Source of the DNA: an uncultured Clostridium sp.
GTDB lineage: Bacteria > Bacillota > Clostridia > TANB77 > CAG-508
Direction: 5' to 3'
Length of the DNA: 64,000 bases
NCBI GenBank assembly: GCA_948473335.1
Contig: CAOKXF010000001.1
Coordinates: forward strand, 1 to 64,000
Below the pieces are notes generated by a model that saw only the letters and a list, made by a program, of their open reading frames with translations, made no database searches and was not told the origin of the DNA. This document shows positions 45,226 through 55,902 of this stretch, in pieces. The translations under genes were made by a program, and so were the position numbers. Within the stretch, counting starts at the first letter, position 1. Each line of letters opens with the position of its first letter.

Positions 45226-46743
45226 ATGGGAATACAAGTAGAAGAAAAAGTAGAAGAAAAAAAGCAACTAATAATAAAAAAAGAAGATGAGAAAACTGAA
45301 AAAAATAAGAAGATACAACTATTTATAGTTGCATTTATATCATTGTTATTATTAATATCAATAGAATGGTTATATAGAAATACAGGAAACCTAACAATAG
45401 ATCAATTCATATTTCATCTAAAAGTACCATTACAAGGAACAAATTCAGATATGATATGGCAATATATAATACAAGTAATACCAATATCAATCATTATGTC
45501 ATTAGCTATAATGATTGTAATAGATAGATATAGAAGTGAAGGAAAAGCAAAAAATGCAGGAAAAATTATTTTAATGATAAGTATAGTATATGTGTTAATG
45601 AGAACAAATGTGGTAGGATTTGTATTAAAACAGATAACAGCATCAAATTTCATAGAAGAAAATTATGCAAGTGTTGAAGAAGAAAAAGTAATTTTTCCGG
45701 AGGAGAAAAATAATTTAATATATATATATCTAGAATCTATGGAATCATCATATACATCAAAAGAAAATGGAGGAATGTATAAAGATGATTATATACAAGA
45801 ATTAAGAGGGTTAGCAGAGGAGAATATACATTTTTCAAATACAGAAAAATTAGGAGGAGCAGTACAACTATCAGGAACAGGATGGACAATAGCAGGTTTG
45901 GTATCACAAACATCAGGATTACCATTAAAAATAAGTATAGAACAAAACAGCTATGGAAAATATGATGAATTTCTACCAGGAATATTATCACTAGGAGAAA
46001 TATTACAACAAAACGGATACCAAAATTACTTTTTGTTAGGTTCAGATGCTGAATTTGGAGGAAGAAGTAATTATTTTGAACAACATGGAAATTATAAAAT
46101 ATGGGATTTAAAAAGTGCAATACAAGAAGGAAAAATGACACAAGAAGAAAAAGTATGGTGGGGATATGATGATAAAGATTTGTTTAAATATGCAAAAGAG
46201 CAATTACTAGAGATATCACAAAAAGACCAACCATTTAATTATACAATGTTGACAGTGGATACGCACTTTTCAGATGGATATATATGTCCAAAATGTGAAA
46301 ATAAATATAGTGAGCAATATGCAAATGTAATATCTTGTTCAAGTAAGCAGGTTTCAGAATTCGTGAGATGGATTCAAGAGCAAGAATTTTATAAAAATAC
46401 AACAATTATAATATCAGGTGACCATTTAACAATGCAAGTTTTGTCAGATGAAAAAATAGAAAAAGAATATCAACGAACAATATATAATGCAATAATAAAT
46501 CCATCATCATTGTTAGATATTAGTAATACACATACAACCAATAGACAATTTTCAACAATAGATATGTTTCCAACAACACTTGCAGCATTAGGAGCTACAA
46601 TAGAACAAGACAAATTAGGACTAGGAACGAATTTATTTTCAGAGAAACAAACATTAATTGAGCAGTATGGATTTAATACTGTAAATTCTGAAATAGAAAA
46701 AAAATCAAAGTTTTATGAACAAAAATTTATATATAATAAATAG
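45226..46743 (+). CDS. LTA-synthase/MdoB-like phosphoglycerol transferase
   Basis: 505 residues. The acidic/basic N-terminus is followed by about three membrane helices (near 27-47, 77-95, 105-125), fewer than the five of LtaS. An extracellular sulfatase-fold domain follows: NLIYIYLESMESSY, LGGAVQLSGTGWTIAGLVSQTSGLP (with the nucleophile Thr), TVDTHFSDGY and IISGDHLTM. It probably adds glycerol-phosphate or a similar group to an envelope polymer. It starts inside the tail of the rpmA terminator, with AAGGAG before the ATG. Confidence 0.85.
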   Translation: MGIQVEEKVEEKKQLIIKKEDEKTEKNKKIQLFIVAFISLLLLISIEWLYRNTGNLTIDQFIFHLKVPLQGTNSDMIWQYIIQVIPISIIMSLAIMIVIDRYRSEGKAKNAGKIILMISIVYVLMRTNVVGFVLKQITASNFIEENYASVEEEKVIFPEEKNNLIYIYLESMESSYTSKENGGMYKDDYIQELRGLAEENIHFSNTEKLGGAVQLSGTGWTIAGLVSQTSGLPLKISIEQNSYGKYDEFLPGILSLGEILQQNGYQNYFLLGSDAEFGGRSNYFEQHGNYKIWDLKSAIQEGKMTQEEKVWWGYDDKDLFKYAKEQLLEISQKDQPFNYTMLTVDTHFSDGYICPKCENKYSEQYANVISCSSKQVSEFVRWIQEQEFYKNTTIIISGDHLTMQVLSDEKIEKEYQRTIYNAIINPSSLLDISNTHTTNRQFSTIDMFPTTLAALGATIEQDKLGLGTNLFSEKQTLIEQYGFNTVNSEIEKKSKFYEQKFIYNK

Positions 46744-46747
46744 AATT

Positions 46748-46790
46748 AAATAGAGCGCTATTATGAATAAAATTCAATAGTGCTCTATTT
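46748..46790. terminator. Bidirectional terminator
   Basis: AAATAGAGCGCTATT pairs with AATAGTGCTCTATTT between convergent genes. Confidence 0.8.
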
Positions 46791-46799
46791 AATGTACTA

Positions 46800-47258
46800 T
46801 TATATAAAAGCTAATAATAGAAACCAATAAACAATTTTATATTTACGATATTCTTCATAAGAAAAAAATTCTTCAAAAGCATCTATATCTTGAGTTTCAC
46901 TAACAATCGAAACCGAATATGAATCAATATAGTGCAATTTAAAGTAAAAATTAAATTCTTTATCTTTTAACTCAGAAATTTTAATATATTTTGTACCTGC
47001 TAAACTATCAGTATCATTATAGAAATTAAATTGAAGATATTTATCAGAAATATAGTCGATATTAGATAAATAACCTTTAACTCTACCATTTACAAGAGTA
47101 GCACTTGCATCTGTAATATGAACTTGTTCAGGGATAGAATCCTTAATGCTTAAATTATTATAACTTGTATTAATGCCAAAAAATATTAAAATATTTGACA
47201 AAATATAAAATCCGACTAATAATAAAATATATTTACAAAATGTTTTAATTCTACTCAT
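46800..47258 (-). CDS. Uncharacterised membrane protein
   Basis: About 152 residues from ATG 47258, chosen because AAAGGAT lies upstream; ATG 47267 is too close to that site. There is one helix at residues 8-28 and a second hydrophobic stretch at the C-terminus (YKIVYWFLLLAFI). The region between is beta-rich and soluble (VHITDASATLVNGRVKGYLS). The family is not recognised. Similar small bitopic proteins often sit near envelope genes, but no function can be given. Confidence 0.6.
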   Translation of the reverse strand: MSRIKTFCKYILLLVGFYILSNILIFFGINTSYNNLSIKDSIPEQVHITDASATLVNGRVKGYLSNIDYISDKYLQFNFYNDTDSLAGTKYIKISELKDKEFNFYFKLHYIDSYSVSIVSETQDIDAFEEFFSYEEYRKYKIVYWFLLLAFI

Positions 47259-47383
47259 AAAAAACATCCTTTCAAAATCTCATCTATAATAACTATTATA
47301 CTATATTTCCAGCATTTTGGCAAATATTTTCGAAAAACTTCGAAACAAAAATAGAAAAAAGTTCTAGAAGATGATTTAAAAAC

Positions 47384-47412
47384 TTGCAATTTTCAAAAAG
47401 ATGTAGTAAAAT
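47384..47412 (+). promoter_or_regulatory. Promoter of rpsO
   Basis: TTGCAA (47384-47389), 17-bp spacer, TAAAAT (47407-47412). The ~95-nt leader could hold S15 autoregulatory structure; I cannot assign it. Confidence 0.55.
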
Positions 47413-47509
47413 AAGAATGTTAAAAAATACCTTATACTTAGTAAAAAGAATAAACACCAGAAATCTATTACTCAGTTTAAGGTGAAAAGAAAAAATAGGA
47501 GGTGTAACT

Positions 47510-47773
47510 ATGACAAAAGAAAGAAAACAAGAAATCATCAATGAATATAAAAGAGATGAAGCAGATACAGGGTCAGCAGAAGTACAAGTAGCTCTTTTAA
47601 CAGAAAGAATCAATGAATTAACAGAACATTTAAAAGTACACAAAAAAGATAACCATTCAAGAAGAGGACTATTAAAAATGGTAGGACAAAGAAGAAATAT
47701 GTTAAACTACTTAGAAAGAAAAGATGCTGAAAGATATAGAACTTTAATTGAAAAATTAGGATTAAGAAAATAA
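47510..47773 (+). CDS. rpsO: 30S ribosomal protein S15
   Basis: 87 residues, complete. [23 protein letters not shown] and [19 protein letters not shown] are the conserved rRNA-binding segments, ending in [22 protein letters not shown] lies upstream. The usual neighbour pnp follows after a terminator hairpin. Confidence 0.97.
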   Translation: MTKERKQEIINEYKRDEADTGSAEVQVALLTERINELTEHLKVHKKDNHSRRGLLKMVGQRRNMLNYLERKDAERYRTLIEKLGLRK

Positions 47774-47796
47774 TGAAACTAATTAAATTACGATAA

Positions 47797-47826
47797 GTAG
47801 GGCTAGCTTAAAGCATGCCCTATTTT
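47797..47826 (+). terminator. Terminator or attenuator between rpsO and pnp
   Basis: TAGGGC...GCCCTA stem followed by TTTT. The 47827-47977 leader has no gene. Confidence 0.6.
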
Positions 47827-47977
47827 AGTAAGAAAATAAGAAAAAGTAGTTAACAAAAAGTAAAAAAGTAAGTTTAAAATTTATAAGTAGCTTGTACAAA
47901 GGACTATGTGAATATAATTCTTTGTAGAGGTTACAATAAATTTAAACTTACAGAAAATAGAAAAGGAGAAGAAAAAA

Positions 47978-50092
47978 ATGTTTAAAATTTATGAAACAGA
48001 ATTAGCAGGAAGAAAATTAAGTGTAGAAACAGGAAAAATGGCAGGATTAGCAAATGGAAGCGTATTAGTAAGATATGGAGAAACATGCGTATTAGTAAAT
48101 GTAACAGCATCAAAAGAGCCAAAAGAAGGGATAGACTTTTTCCCACTATCAGTAGATTATGAAGAAAAATTATATTCAGTAGGAAAAATACCAGGATCAT
48201 TCCAAAAAAGAGAAGGGAAACCAAGTGATAAAGCAATATTAGTATCAAGAGCGATAGATAGACCACTAAGACCATTATTTCCAAAAGACTTTAGAAATGA
48301 TGTGGTAGTAGTAGCAACAGTATTATCAGTAGACTATGACAATTCACCAGAAGTAGCAGCAATGATAGGAGCATCAGCAGCATTATCAATATCAGACATA
48401 CCATTTGGAGGACCAACAGCAGCAGTAAATGTAGGGATAGTAGAAGGTCAAATAGTAATAAATCCAACAGAAAGTGAAAAAGAAAAAAGTGATTTAAATT
48501 TAACAGTAGCTGGAACAGATGACAAAATAGCAATGATAGAAGCAGGAGCAAATGAAATTCCAGATGAGTTAATGTTAGAAGCAATAAAAAGAGGACATGA
48601 AGAGATAAAGAAAATATGTAAATTCATAACAAATATGAAAGAAGAAATAGGAAAACCAAAATTTGAATATAAATCATTTGAAGTAGACCATGATTTATTA
48701 GAATATTTAGAAAAAACATTTACAGAAGAAATGAAGCAAGCTGTACAAGAAGTAGACAAAGATACAAGAGACAATAATGTATCAGAATTATCTGATAAAA
48801 TAGTAGCAGCAGTAGCCGAGAAATATGGAGAAGAATATGCAGAAGAAAATACACAAGGAATAGGAGAAGCAATATATAAACTAGAAAAAAAATGTGTAAG
48901 AGAAATGATATATGTAGAGCATAAAAGAGTTGATGGTAGAGCATTAGATGAGATAAGACCATTATCATGTGAAGTAGGATTATTACCAAGAGTACATGGA
49001 AGTGCTTTATTCACAAGAGGACAAACTCAAGTATTATCAGTAGCAACATTAGGAATGACAAGTGAAGAGCAAGAATTAGATGGAATAGATACAGAAACGT
49101 CAAAAAGATATATGCACCATTATAATTTTCCAAGTTATAGTGTAGGAGAAGCACGTCCATCAAGAGGACCAGGAAGAAGAGAAGTAGGACATGGAGCATT
49201 AGCAGAAAAGGCATTAGTACCAGTATTACCATCAAAAGAAGAATTTCCATATGCAATAAGAGTAGTATCAGAAGTATTATCATCAAATGGATCAACATCA
49301 CAAGCAAGTATATGTGGAAGTACATTAGCACTTATGGATGCAGGAGTTCCAATAAAAAGACCAGTAGCAGGAATATCAACAGGATTAGTATCAAATCCAG
49401 ATGATATAGATGATTATGTAATGCTTACAGATATCCAAGGATTAGAAGACTTCTTTGGAGACATGGATTTCAAAGTAGGAGGAACTGAAAAAGGAATAAC
49501 AGCAATACAAGTAGATATTAAAGTAGAAGGATTAACATATAAAATAATAGAAGAAGCATTTGCAAGAACAAAAAAAGCACGTCAATATATATTAGATGAA
49601 ATAATGTTAAAACAAATAGATAAACCAAGAGAAGAAATATCAAAATATGCACCAAAAATAATAACTACAAAGATAAAAACGGACAAAATAAAAGATGTAA
49701 TAGGAACTGGAGGAAAAACAATCAACAAAATAATTGAAGAAACAGGTGTAAAAATAGATATTGAAGAAGATGGACAAGTATTTATATATTCAGCTGATAG
49801 TGAACAAGCAAATAAAGCATTAGAAATAATAGAAGATATAGTAAGAGAAATTGAAGTTGGAGGAATCTATTACGGAACAGTAACGAAAATAATGGCATTT
49901 GGAGCATTTGTTGATGTTGGATGCGGTAAAGAAGGATTACTACACATTTCTAAAATTTCAAATGAAAGAATTAAAAATGTAGAAGATGTTTTGAAAATAG
50001 GAGATAAAGTAACTGTTAAAGTTTATGAAATAGATGAGCAAGGTAGAGTAAACCTTACAATGAAGGATTTAGCAGAAACATCTGAAGAATGA
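47978..50092 (+). CDS. pnp: Polynucleotide phosphorylase
   Basis: 704 residues. A 3'-5' phosphorolytic exoribonuclease of the degradosome. It has two RNase-PH-like domains ([14 protein letters not shown] and [23 protein letters not shown] motifs), a helical linker, then KH ([17 protein letters not shown]) and S1 ([20 protein letters not shown]) domains at the C-terminus. Length and order are standard. AAGGAGAAG precedes the ATG. The last ~250 bp use many more T-ending codons than the first 1.8 kb. Confidence 0.97.
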   Translation: MFKIYETELAGRKLSVETGKMAGLANGSVLVRYGETCVLVNVTASKEPKEGIDFFPLSVDYEEKLYSVGKIPGSFQKREGKPSDKAILVSRAIDRPLRPLFPKDFRNDVVVVATVLSVDYDNSPEVAAMIGASAALSISDIPFGGPTAAVNVGIVEGQIVINPTESEKEKSDLNLTVAGTDDKIAMIEAGANEIPDELMLEAIKRGHEEIKKICKFITNMKEEIGKPKFEYKSFEVDHDLLEYLEKTFTEEMKQAVQEVDKDTRDNNVSELSDKIVAAVAEKYGEEYAEENTQGIGEAIYKLEKKCVREMIYVEHKRVDGRALDEIRPLSCEVGLLPRVHGSALFTRGQTQVLSVATLGMTSEEQELDGIDTETSKRYMHHYNFPSYSVGEARPSRGPGRREVGHGALAEKALVPVLPSKEEFPYAIRVVSEVLSSNGSTSQASICGSTLALMDAGVPIKRPVAGISTGLVSNPDDIDDYVMLTDIQGLEDFFGDMDFKVGGTEKGITAIQVDIKVEGLTYKIIEEAFARTKKARQYILDEIMLKQIDKPREEISKYAPKIITTKIKTDKIKDVIGTGGKTINKIIEETGVKIDIEEDGQVFIYSADSEQANKALEIIEDIVREIEVGGIYYGTVTKIMAFGAFVDVGCGKEGLLHISKISNERIKNVEDVLKIGDKVTVKVYEIDEQGRVNLTMKDLAETSEE

Positions 50093-50192
50093 AAGTGTTG
50101 ATGCATAGATAGTAGTCTGCTATAAGAAACCGTAATCAAGATTTCGTAAGCAGTGAAAACTGCTACGGAATCTGAATTCCGCCATAATTATC

Positions 50193-50232
50193 CTCTACAG
50201 AAAGCCATCATACTATGATGACTTTTCTAGAG
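50193..50232 (+). terminator. Terminator hairpin after pnp
   Basis: CTCTACAGAAAGCCATCA pairs imperfectly with TGATGACTTTTCTAGAG. Another hairpin (AGATTTCGTAAGCAG/CTGCTACGGAATCT, about 50137-50174) lies just before it. Otherwise 50093-50325 shows no gene. Confidence 0.55.
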
Positions 50233-50325
50233 TATAAAAAATTAATAACAAAATAGTAATTAGAACAATAAATTTTAATTACTATTTTTCATTTTTATTT
50301 TAATGTAAATTATTTGTGAAATGCA

Positions 50326-50354
50326 TTGACAAATAAAAATGAAAAAAGTAAAAT
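50326..50354 (+). promoter_or_regulatory. Promoter of the ABC exporter pair
   Basis: TTGACA (50326-50331), 17-bp spacer, TAAAAT (50349-50354), about 57 bp before the ATG. Confidence 0.75.
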
Positions 50355-50410
50355 CAATAAATTAACATTAAACAAAAAAGGTAATAAAATAGGAAGAGAA
50401 AGGAGTCAGA

Positions 50411-52183
50411 ATGATAAAACTAATAAAAAGACTAAAGAAAAAAGAAATAATATATACATTCATATGTTTAATATTTGTATTAGCACAAGTATGGCTAGAC
50501 CTATCAATACCAGACTATATGTCAGAAATAACTAAATTAGTACAAACAGAAGGAAGTGCAATGAGTGACATATTAAAGCAAGGAGCATACATGTTAGCAT
50601 GTGCGCTTGGAAGTCTAATAAGTGCAATCATAGTAGGATATTTTGCAGCAAGCATTGCTGCAACATTTTCAAGAGACTTAAGAAAAGATGTATTCAGAAA
50701 AGTAGAACAATTTGGAATGGAAGAAGTAAAAAGTTTTTCAACAAGTAGCTTAATAACAAGGACAACAAATGATGTAATGCAAGTACAAATGTTTATAGCA
50801 ATAGGATTACAACTATTAATAAAAGCACCAATAATGGCAATATGGGCGATAACAAAAATAGCAGGAAAAGCATATTGGCAATGGAGTACAATAACAGTTG
50901 TTGCAGTAGGAGTTTTACTATCTATGATAGGATTATTAGTAGCATTAGTATTACCAAGATTTAAAAAAGTACAAAAATTAACTGACAATTTAAATAGAGT
51001 AACAAGAGAAAATTTAACAGGAATAAGAGTAATAAGAGCATATAATGCAGAAAAATATCAAGAAAACAAATTTGAAAAAGCAAATGAGGAATTAAAAGAC
51101 ACACAGCTATTTAATCAAAGAATATTAGCAATAATGAATCCAGTAATGACATCAATAATGTCAGGAATCACACTAGCAATATATTTTAGTGGTGCATATA
51201 TAATAGATGCAGCACAAATAATAGATAAATTAACAATATTCAGTGATATGGTAGTATTTTCATCATATGCAATACAAGTAGTAATGTCATTTATGATGTT
51301 AAGTATGATATTTATAATATATCCAAGAGCGAGTGTATCAGCACAAAGAATAATAGAAGTATTAACAACAAAAATACAAATAAAAGATGGAAAAGGAAAA
51401 GAACAAAACAGTGATAAAAAAGAGGAAGGAACTGTAGAATTCAAGAATGTATCATTCAAATATCCAGATGCAGAAGAATACATGCTAGAAAATATATCAT
51501 TCAAAGTAAATAAAGGAGAAACAATAGCCTTTATAGGTTCAACAGGTTCAGGAAAATCAACACTAATCAATTTAGTTCCAAGATTTTATGATGCAACAGA
51601 AGGAGAAGTATTAGTAGATGGTGTAAATGTCAAAGAATATAAAATAGAAGAGTTGAATAATAAATTAGGATATGTACCACAAAAGGCAGTAATGTTCAGT
51701 AGTACAGTTGCAGAAAATGTAGCATATGGAGAAAATGGAAAAGAAAAGCCAAATGAAGAAAAAATAAAACAAGCAATTGAAATAGCACAAGGAAAAGAAT
51801 TTGTAGAACAAATGAAATCAAAATATAATTCACATATAGCACAAGGAGGAACAAATATATCAGGGGGACAAAAACAAAGATTAGCTATAGCAAGAGCAAT
51901 AGCAAGAGAACCAGAAATATATATATTTGATGATTCATTTAGTGCATTGGATTATAAAACAGATTATGTATTAAGAAAAGAATTAAAAAAACATACAAAA
52001 GATGTAACAAATATGATAGTAGCACAAAGAATAGGAACAATAAAAGACGCAGATAAAATAGTAGTTTTAGATGAAGGAAAAATGGTAGGATATGGAACAC
52101 ATAAAGAATTATTGAATAACTGCGAAGTATACAAAGAAATAGCATATTCACAATTAAGTAAGGAGGAATTAGAAAATGGATAA
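50411..52183 (+). CDS. Heterodimeric ABC exporter half with degenerate ATP site
   Basis: 590 residues: six membrane helices (about 1-310), then an ATPase domain. Walker A is GSTGSGKST; the signature is ISGGQKQRLAIARA. Walker B reads IYIFDDSFSALD, where the catalytic Glu is replaced by Asp, as in the non-catalytic half of BmrC/LmrC-type heterodimers. With the overlapping downstream gene it should form one multidrug- or peptide-type exporter in the cytoplasmic membrane. AAGGAG precedes the ATG; the stop overlaps the next ATG by 8 bp. Confidence 0.92.
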   Translation: MIKLIKRLKKKEIIYTFICLIFVLAQVWLDLSIPDYMSEITKLVQTEGSAMSDILKQGAYMLACALGSLISAIIVGYFAASIAATFSRDLRKDVFRKVEQFGMEEVKSFSTSSLITRTTNDVMQVQMFIAIGLQLLIKAPIMAIWAITKIAGKAYWQWSTITVVAVGVLLSMIGLLVALVLPRFKKVQKLTDNLNRVTRENLTGIRVIRAYNAEKYQENKFEKANEELKDTQLFNQRILAIMNPVMTSIMSGITLAIYFSGAYIIDAAQIIDKLTIFSDMVVFSSYAIQVVMSFMMLSMIFIIYPRASVSAQRIIEVLTTKIQIKDGKGKEQNSDKKEEGTVEFKNVSFKYPDAEEYMLENISFKVNKGETIAFIGSTGSGKSTLINLVPRFYDATEGEVLVDGVNVKEYKIEELNNKLGYVPQKAVMFSSTVAENVAYGENGKEKPNEEKIKQAIEIAQGKEFVEQMKSKYNSHIAQGGTNISGGQKQRLAIARAIAREPEIYIFDDSFSALDYKTDYVLRKELKKHTKDVTNMIVAQRIGTIKDADKIVVLDEGKMVGYGTHKELLNNCEVYKEIAYSQLSKEELENG

Positions 52184-54035
52184 TGAAGAAAACATAAATT
52201 CTAAACCTCAAGGCACAAGAATGAATAGACCAATGAAAGGACCAATGGCAGGACCAGTAATAGGAGAAAAATCAAAAGACTTTAAGAAATCAATGACACA
52301 ATTAATAAAATATTGTAAACCATATTTAATAGCAATAATAATAGCAATAATATTTGCAATAGTAAGTTCAATATGTTCAATAATAGGACCAGACTATTTA
52401 AGTGAAATAACAAATGAAATTACTAAAGGTTTAATGACAAAAATCAACTTAGAAAGTATTAAAAAAATAGGATACTTTTTAATAGCATTATATGCTGCAA
52501 GTGCAATATTAGGATATGCACAAGGTTTTATAATGACAACAATAACAAATAAATTTTCTAAGAAATTACGTGCAGAAATATCAACAAAAATAAATCATTT
52601 ACCATTAAGATATTTTGATAAACATAGTTATGGGGATATACTATCCAGAGTAACAAATGATGTAGACACAATAAGCCAGACAATGAATAACAGTATAGGA
52701 ACATTAGTAAGTTCAGTGGCATTATTTTTAGGATCATTAATAATGATGTTCACAACAAATTGGCAGATGGCAGTGACAGCGGTATTATCAACAGTAATAG
52801 GATTTGGATTAATGCTTACAATATTATCAAAATCACAAAAATATTTTATATCACAACAAAATGAATTAGGAAATATAAATGGACATATAGAAGAGACATA
52901 TTCAGGTTTAAATGTAGTAAAAGCATATAATGGAATACGAGAATCAAATGAAAAATTTGATGAGATAAACAATAAACTATATGAAAGTGCAAAAAAGAGT
53001 CAATTTTTATCAGGACTTATGCAACCATTAATGGGATTTATAGGAAATTTAGGATATGTAGCAGTATGTATAGTAGGAGCATTACTTACGATAAATGGAA
53101 TAATAGAATTTGGAACGATAGTAGCATTTATGGTTTATATAAGATTATTCACAAATCCACTAAGTCAAATAGCACAAGCAACTACACAGTTACAATCAAC
53201 GGCAGCAGCAAGTGAAAGAGTATTTGAATTTTTAGCAGAAGAAGAAATGACAGATGAAAGTGAAAAAATAAAGAAATTAGATATAAATAATGTAAAAGGA
53301 GACATCGAATTTGAACATATAAAATTCAGTTATCAAAATGATGATGGAATAAAAGAAGTAATAAAGGACTTTAGTGCTAAAGCAAAATCAGGTCAAAAAA
53401 TAGCAATAGTAGGACCAACAGGAGCAGGGAAAACGACAATGGTAAATCTTCTAATGAAATTTTATGAGATAAATGGAGGAAACATAAAGATAGATGGAGT
53501 TTCAACAAAAGATTTAACAAGAGAAAATATACATGATTTGTTTATAATGGTACTTCAAGATACATGGTTATTTAGTGGAACAATAAAAGAAAATATTGTA
53601 TACAATAAAGAAAATGTTACTGATGAACAAGTAATAAATGCTTGTAAGACAGTGGGACTTGACCATTATATACGAAGTCTGCCAAAAGGATATGATACAA
53701 TATTAAGTGATGCAGATAATATGTCTGCTGGACAAAAGCAATTAATGACGATAGCAAGAGGAATGATAAAAGATGCGCCATTTTTAATATTAGATGAAGC
53801 AACATCTTCTGTTGATACAAGGACAGAAGAACTAGTACAAAAAGCTATGGATAAATTAACAGAAGGAAGAACATCTTTTATAATAGCACATAGATTATCA
53901 ACAATTAAAAATGCTGATTTAATTTTAGTAATGAATGATGGTAATATTATAGAACAAGGAAATCATGATGAGTTAATTGAAAAAAATGGCTTTTATGCTG
54001 ATTTATATAATTCTCAATTTGAAACTATAGAATAA
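52176..54035 (+). CDS. Heterodimeric ABC exporter half with canonical ATP site
   Basis: 619 residues. A ~45-residue cytoplasmic, proline/methionine-rich N-terminus precedes six membrane helices. The ATPase domain has Walker A GPTGAGKTT, a variant signature NMSAGQKQLMTIARG, Walker B FLILDEATSSVD with the catalytic Glu, and the switch His in IIAHRLST. It complements the degenerate half upstream. AAGGAGG lies inside the upstream gene, so translation is coupled. The substrate is unknown. Confidence 0.92.
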   Translation: MDNEENINSKPQGTRMNRPMKGPMAGPVIGEKSKDFKKSMTQLIKYCKPYLIAIIIAIIFAIVSSICSIIGPDYLSEITNEITKGLMTKINLESIKKIGYFLIALYAASAILGYAQGFIMTTITNKFSKKLRAEISTKINHLPLRYFDKHSYGDILSRVTNDVDTISQTMNNSIGTLVSSVALFLGSLIMMFTTNWQMAVTAVLSTVIGFGLMLTILSKSQKYFISQQNELGNINGHIEETYSGLNVVKAYNGIRESNEKFDEINNKLYESAKKSQFLSGLMQPLMGFIGNLGYVAVCIVGALLTINGIIEFGTIVAFMVYIRLFTNPLSQIAQATTQLQSTAAASERVFEFLAEEEMTDESEKIKKLDINNVKGDIEFEHIKFSYQNDDGIKEVIKDFSAKAKSGQKIAIVGPTGAGKTTMVNLLMKFYEINGGNIKIDGVSTKDLTRENIHDLFIMVLQDTWLFSGTIKENIVYNKENVTDEQVINACKTVGLDHYIRSLPKGYDTILSDADNMSAGQKQLMTIARGMIKDAPFLILDEATSSVDTRTEELVQKAMDKLTEGRTSFIIAHRLSTIKNADLILVMNDGNIIEQGNHDELIEKNGFYADLYNSQFETIE

Positions 54036-54108
54036 GGAAAATGGACTATGCACAAAAGTAAAGATTTTCTACACATTAGAAAGTCAAAATGCGAAGCATT
54101 CTGGATAT

Positions 54109-54149
54109 GTGGACATTGAAAGTTTTTCTTTCGTCAATGTCCACTTTTC
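54109..54149 (+). terminator. Terminator of the ABC exporter pair
   Basis: GTGGACATTGAAAG pairs with CTTTCGTCAATGTCCAC, followed by TTTTCTT. Confidence 0.8.
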
Positions 54150-54229
54150 TTAAAATATAAAATTGTTATTGCAGTATTGAAAAATATACAATAAAAATAT
54201 ATAATGTGTATAGATAAAAGAGGATGAAT

Positions 54230-55279
54230 ATGAAAGATATAATAATTGTAATTCCATCATATAAACCTGATAAAGAAATAATGATGAAATTTATAAAAGA
54301 AGTAAAAGAAAAATTCAAGAGGATAGTAGTAGTAGATGATGGAAGTGGCAAGGAATATAAGAAATTCTTTAATGAAATAGAGAATCAAGGAATAATATTA
54401 TTAAAGCATTATGAAAATTTAGGAAAAGGAAGAGCAATAAAAACTGCTTTTAACTATATATTAAATGAATATGAAGATATATTGGGTGTAGTAACAGCAG
54501 ATTGCGATGGACAACATCATATAGAAGATTTAGTGAAATGTGCAAATAAATTAAAAGAAAATCAGAATAAGTTAATAATAGGAAGTAGAAATTTTAGTGA
54601 AAGTCATGTGCCTTTAAGAAGCAAATTTGGAAATAAAATGACAACATCTATATTAGGGGTATTTGTTGGTTTGAAAGTGACTGATACACAATCTGGATTA
54701 CGAGGATTTGGAAAAGAAACAATGAGAGAGTTCTTGAATGTATCAGGCGAAAGATATGAATATGAAACAAATATGTTAATTAAATGTAAAGAAAGTAGTA
54801 TAGAAATAGAAGAAGTACCAATATCCACAATATATATAAAAAATAATTCACTAAGCCATTTCAATCCAATAAAAGATTCAATAATAATATATAAGATATT
54901 TATAAAATACATTATAGCATCATTAAGTTCATTTATATTAGATATATTGATATTTTCACTTTTAATTAAGATATTTCCACAGTTTAAAGTTGGAATAATA
55001 ACTGAAATTGTAATAGTGACAATAATAGCTAGAATATTATCTTCTACATATAATTTCTTAGTTAATGCAAAAATGGTATTTAAGAATGCAAATAGTAAGT
55101 CAATAACAAGATACTTTGTATTGGTAGTACTTCAAATGCTTATTTCAGCATTTACTGTATCAGAAATATTTTTGTTTGTACATATTAGTTCGACAGTTAT
55201 AAAAGTTATAGTTGATGCAGTCATATTTGTTATAAATTTTATAATCCAAAGAGAATGGATATTTAAAAATGACAAATAA
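54230..55279 (+). CDS. Family 2 glycosyltransferase fused to a GtrA-like membrane domain
   Basis: About 349 residues. The N-terminal GT2 domain (1-215) has IIVIPSYKP, VVVDDGSG, LGKGRAIKTAFN, TADCDGQHH and DTQSGLRGFG, like polyprenyl-phosphate sugar synthases. The C-terminal ~120 residues hold four helices of the GtrA type (YIIASLSSFILDILIF, then YNFLVNAKMVFKN, and the end IIQREWIFK). It probably makes and flips a lipid-linked sugar for envelope decoration. ATG 54230 is preferred over 54224, which abuts AGAGG. Confidence 0.88.
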   Translation: MKDIIIVIPSYKPDKEIMMKFIKEVKEKFKRIVVVDDGSGKEYKKFFNEIENQGIILLKHYENLGKGRAIKTAFNYILNEYEDILGVVTADCDGQHHIEDLVKCANKLKENQNKLIIGSRNFSESHVPLRSKFGNKMTTSILGVFVGLKVTDTQSGLRGFGKETMREFLNVSGERYEYETNMLIKCKESSIEIEEVPISTIYIKNNSLSHFNPIKDSIIIYKIFIKYIIASLSSFILDILIFSLLIKIFPQFKVGIITEIVIVTIIARILSSTYNFLVNAKMVFKNANSKSITRYFVLVVLQMLISAFTVSEIFLFVHISSTVIKVIVDAVIFVINFIIQREWIFKNDK

Positions 55280-55301
55280 TTGATAAAGTTTTTTGTTTTA
55301 G

Positions 55302-55354
55302 CTTGTTTAGTAATAGGTGTATATTGGCGCCTATTGCTAAACAAGTATTTTTTT
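55302..55354. terminator. Palindromic terminator, third copy of the TAATAGG family
   Basis: CTTGTTTAGTAATAGG pairs with CCTATTGCTAAACAAG, followed by Ts. The core resembles 14078 and 25184 but the loop and several pairs differ. Confidence 0.75.
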
Positions 55355-55440
55355 ATTGTATAGGTAAATCGGAGATTTCGCAAATTCACACCTTTATTAT
55401 ACTCTAGAAAAGGCATCATTATAAGAAATATCACTATCCA

Positions 55441-55902
55441 CTATAAGATAGAACCTAAAACCAAAATACCTAAATTGTCAGAATAGATTTTGTCAAATTG
55501 TGAAATAGGTAAAGGATTTGTTCCAAGACCAACTTCAACAGTATATCCTGGTCTATTATAATCTTGAATAAACCAATCCTTAAATCCAGCAAAACTAGAA
55601 TTATATGGAGTAGATTCTAAGCTATAACCACTAGAATTACTAAACTGTTCTCCAATATATTTAGCACGTGGAGGATTATAGTTTTGAAATTGCCAATAAA
55701 TTACCTCTCCTTGAGTGTGATATGATATTACTAGATTAAAATTATGTGATAAAGTAAAATTATATATTGCTAAGGATTCTGGTTCTGTTAAAGGACCATA
55801 TCCTACAAAATCACGTGGTGCAGGCATAGTATATCCTTGTGCATATTTAATTTCTTGTGCATTTTCCCATCCTGCTGGGAATTGTAAATTTAAATCCACA
55901 CC
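55441..55902 (-). pseudogene. M14 peptidase, C-terminal half (3' exon-like part of an interrupted gene)
   Basis: 150 residues that continue exactly where the fragment at 61207 breaks: DLNLQFPAGWENAQ, then the third zinc ligand in VISYHTQGEVIYW and the catalytic Glu in YTVEVGLGTNP. On its own it lacks the N-terminal zinc ligands HxxE and the peptidoglycan-binding domain, so it is inactive. There is no ribosome site before it; GTG 55899 is only the frame's edge. The break lies in the family motif RGVDLN, with GGTGTGGATTT at 55902-55892 shared with the other junction. Confidence 0.85.
55892..55902 (-). repeat. Candidate attachment core, left junction
   Basis: Minus-strand GGTGTGGATTT. It repeats at 61215-61205 as GGTGTAGATTT (one mismatch) and contains a GA dinucleotide, the crossover bases used by TnpX-type serine recombinases. 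Confidence 0.75.

Noticed and set aside
50326..50535. ORF beginning inside the ABC promoter
   Set aside because: It overlaps the promoter and the ABC gene start, is low-complexity Lys/Asn, and has no ribosome site.
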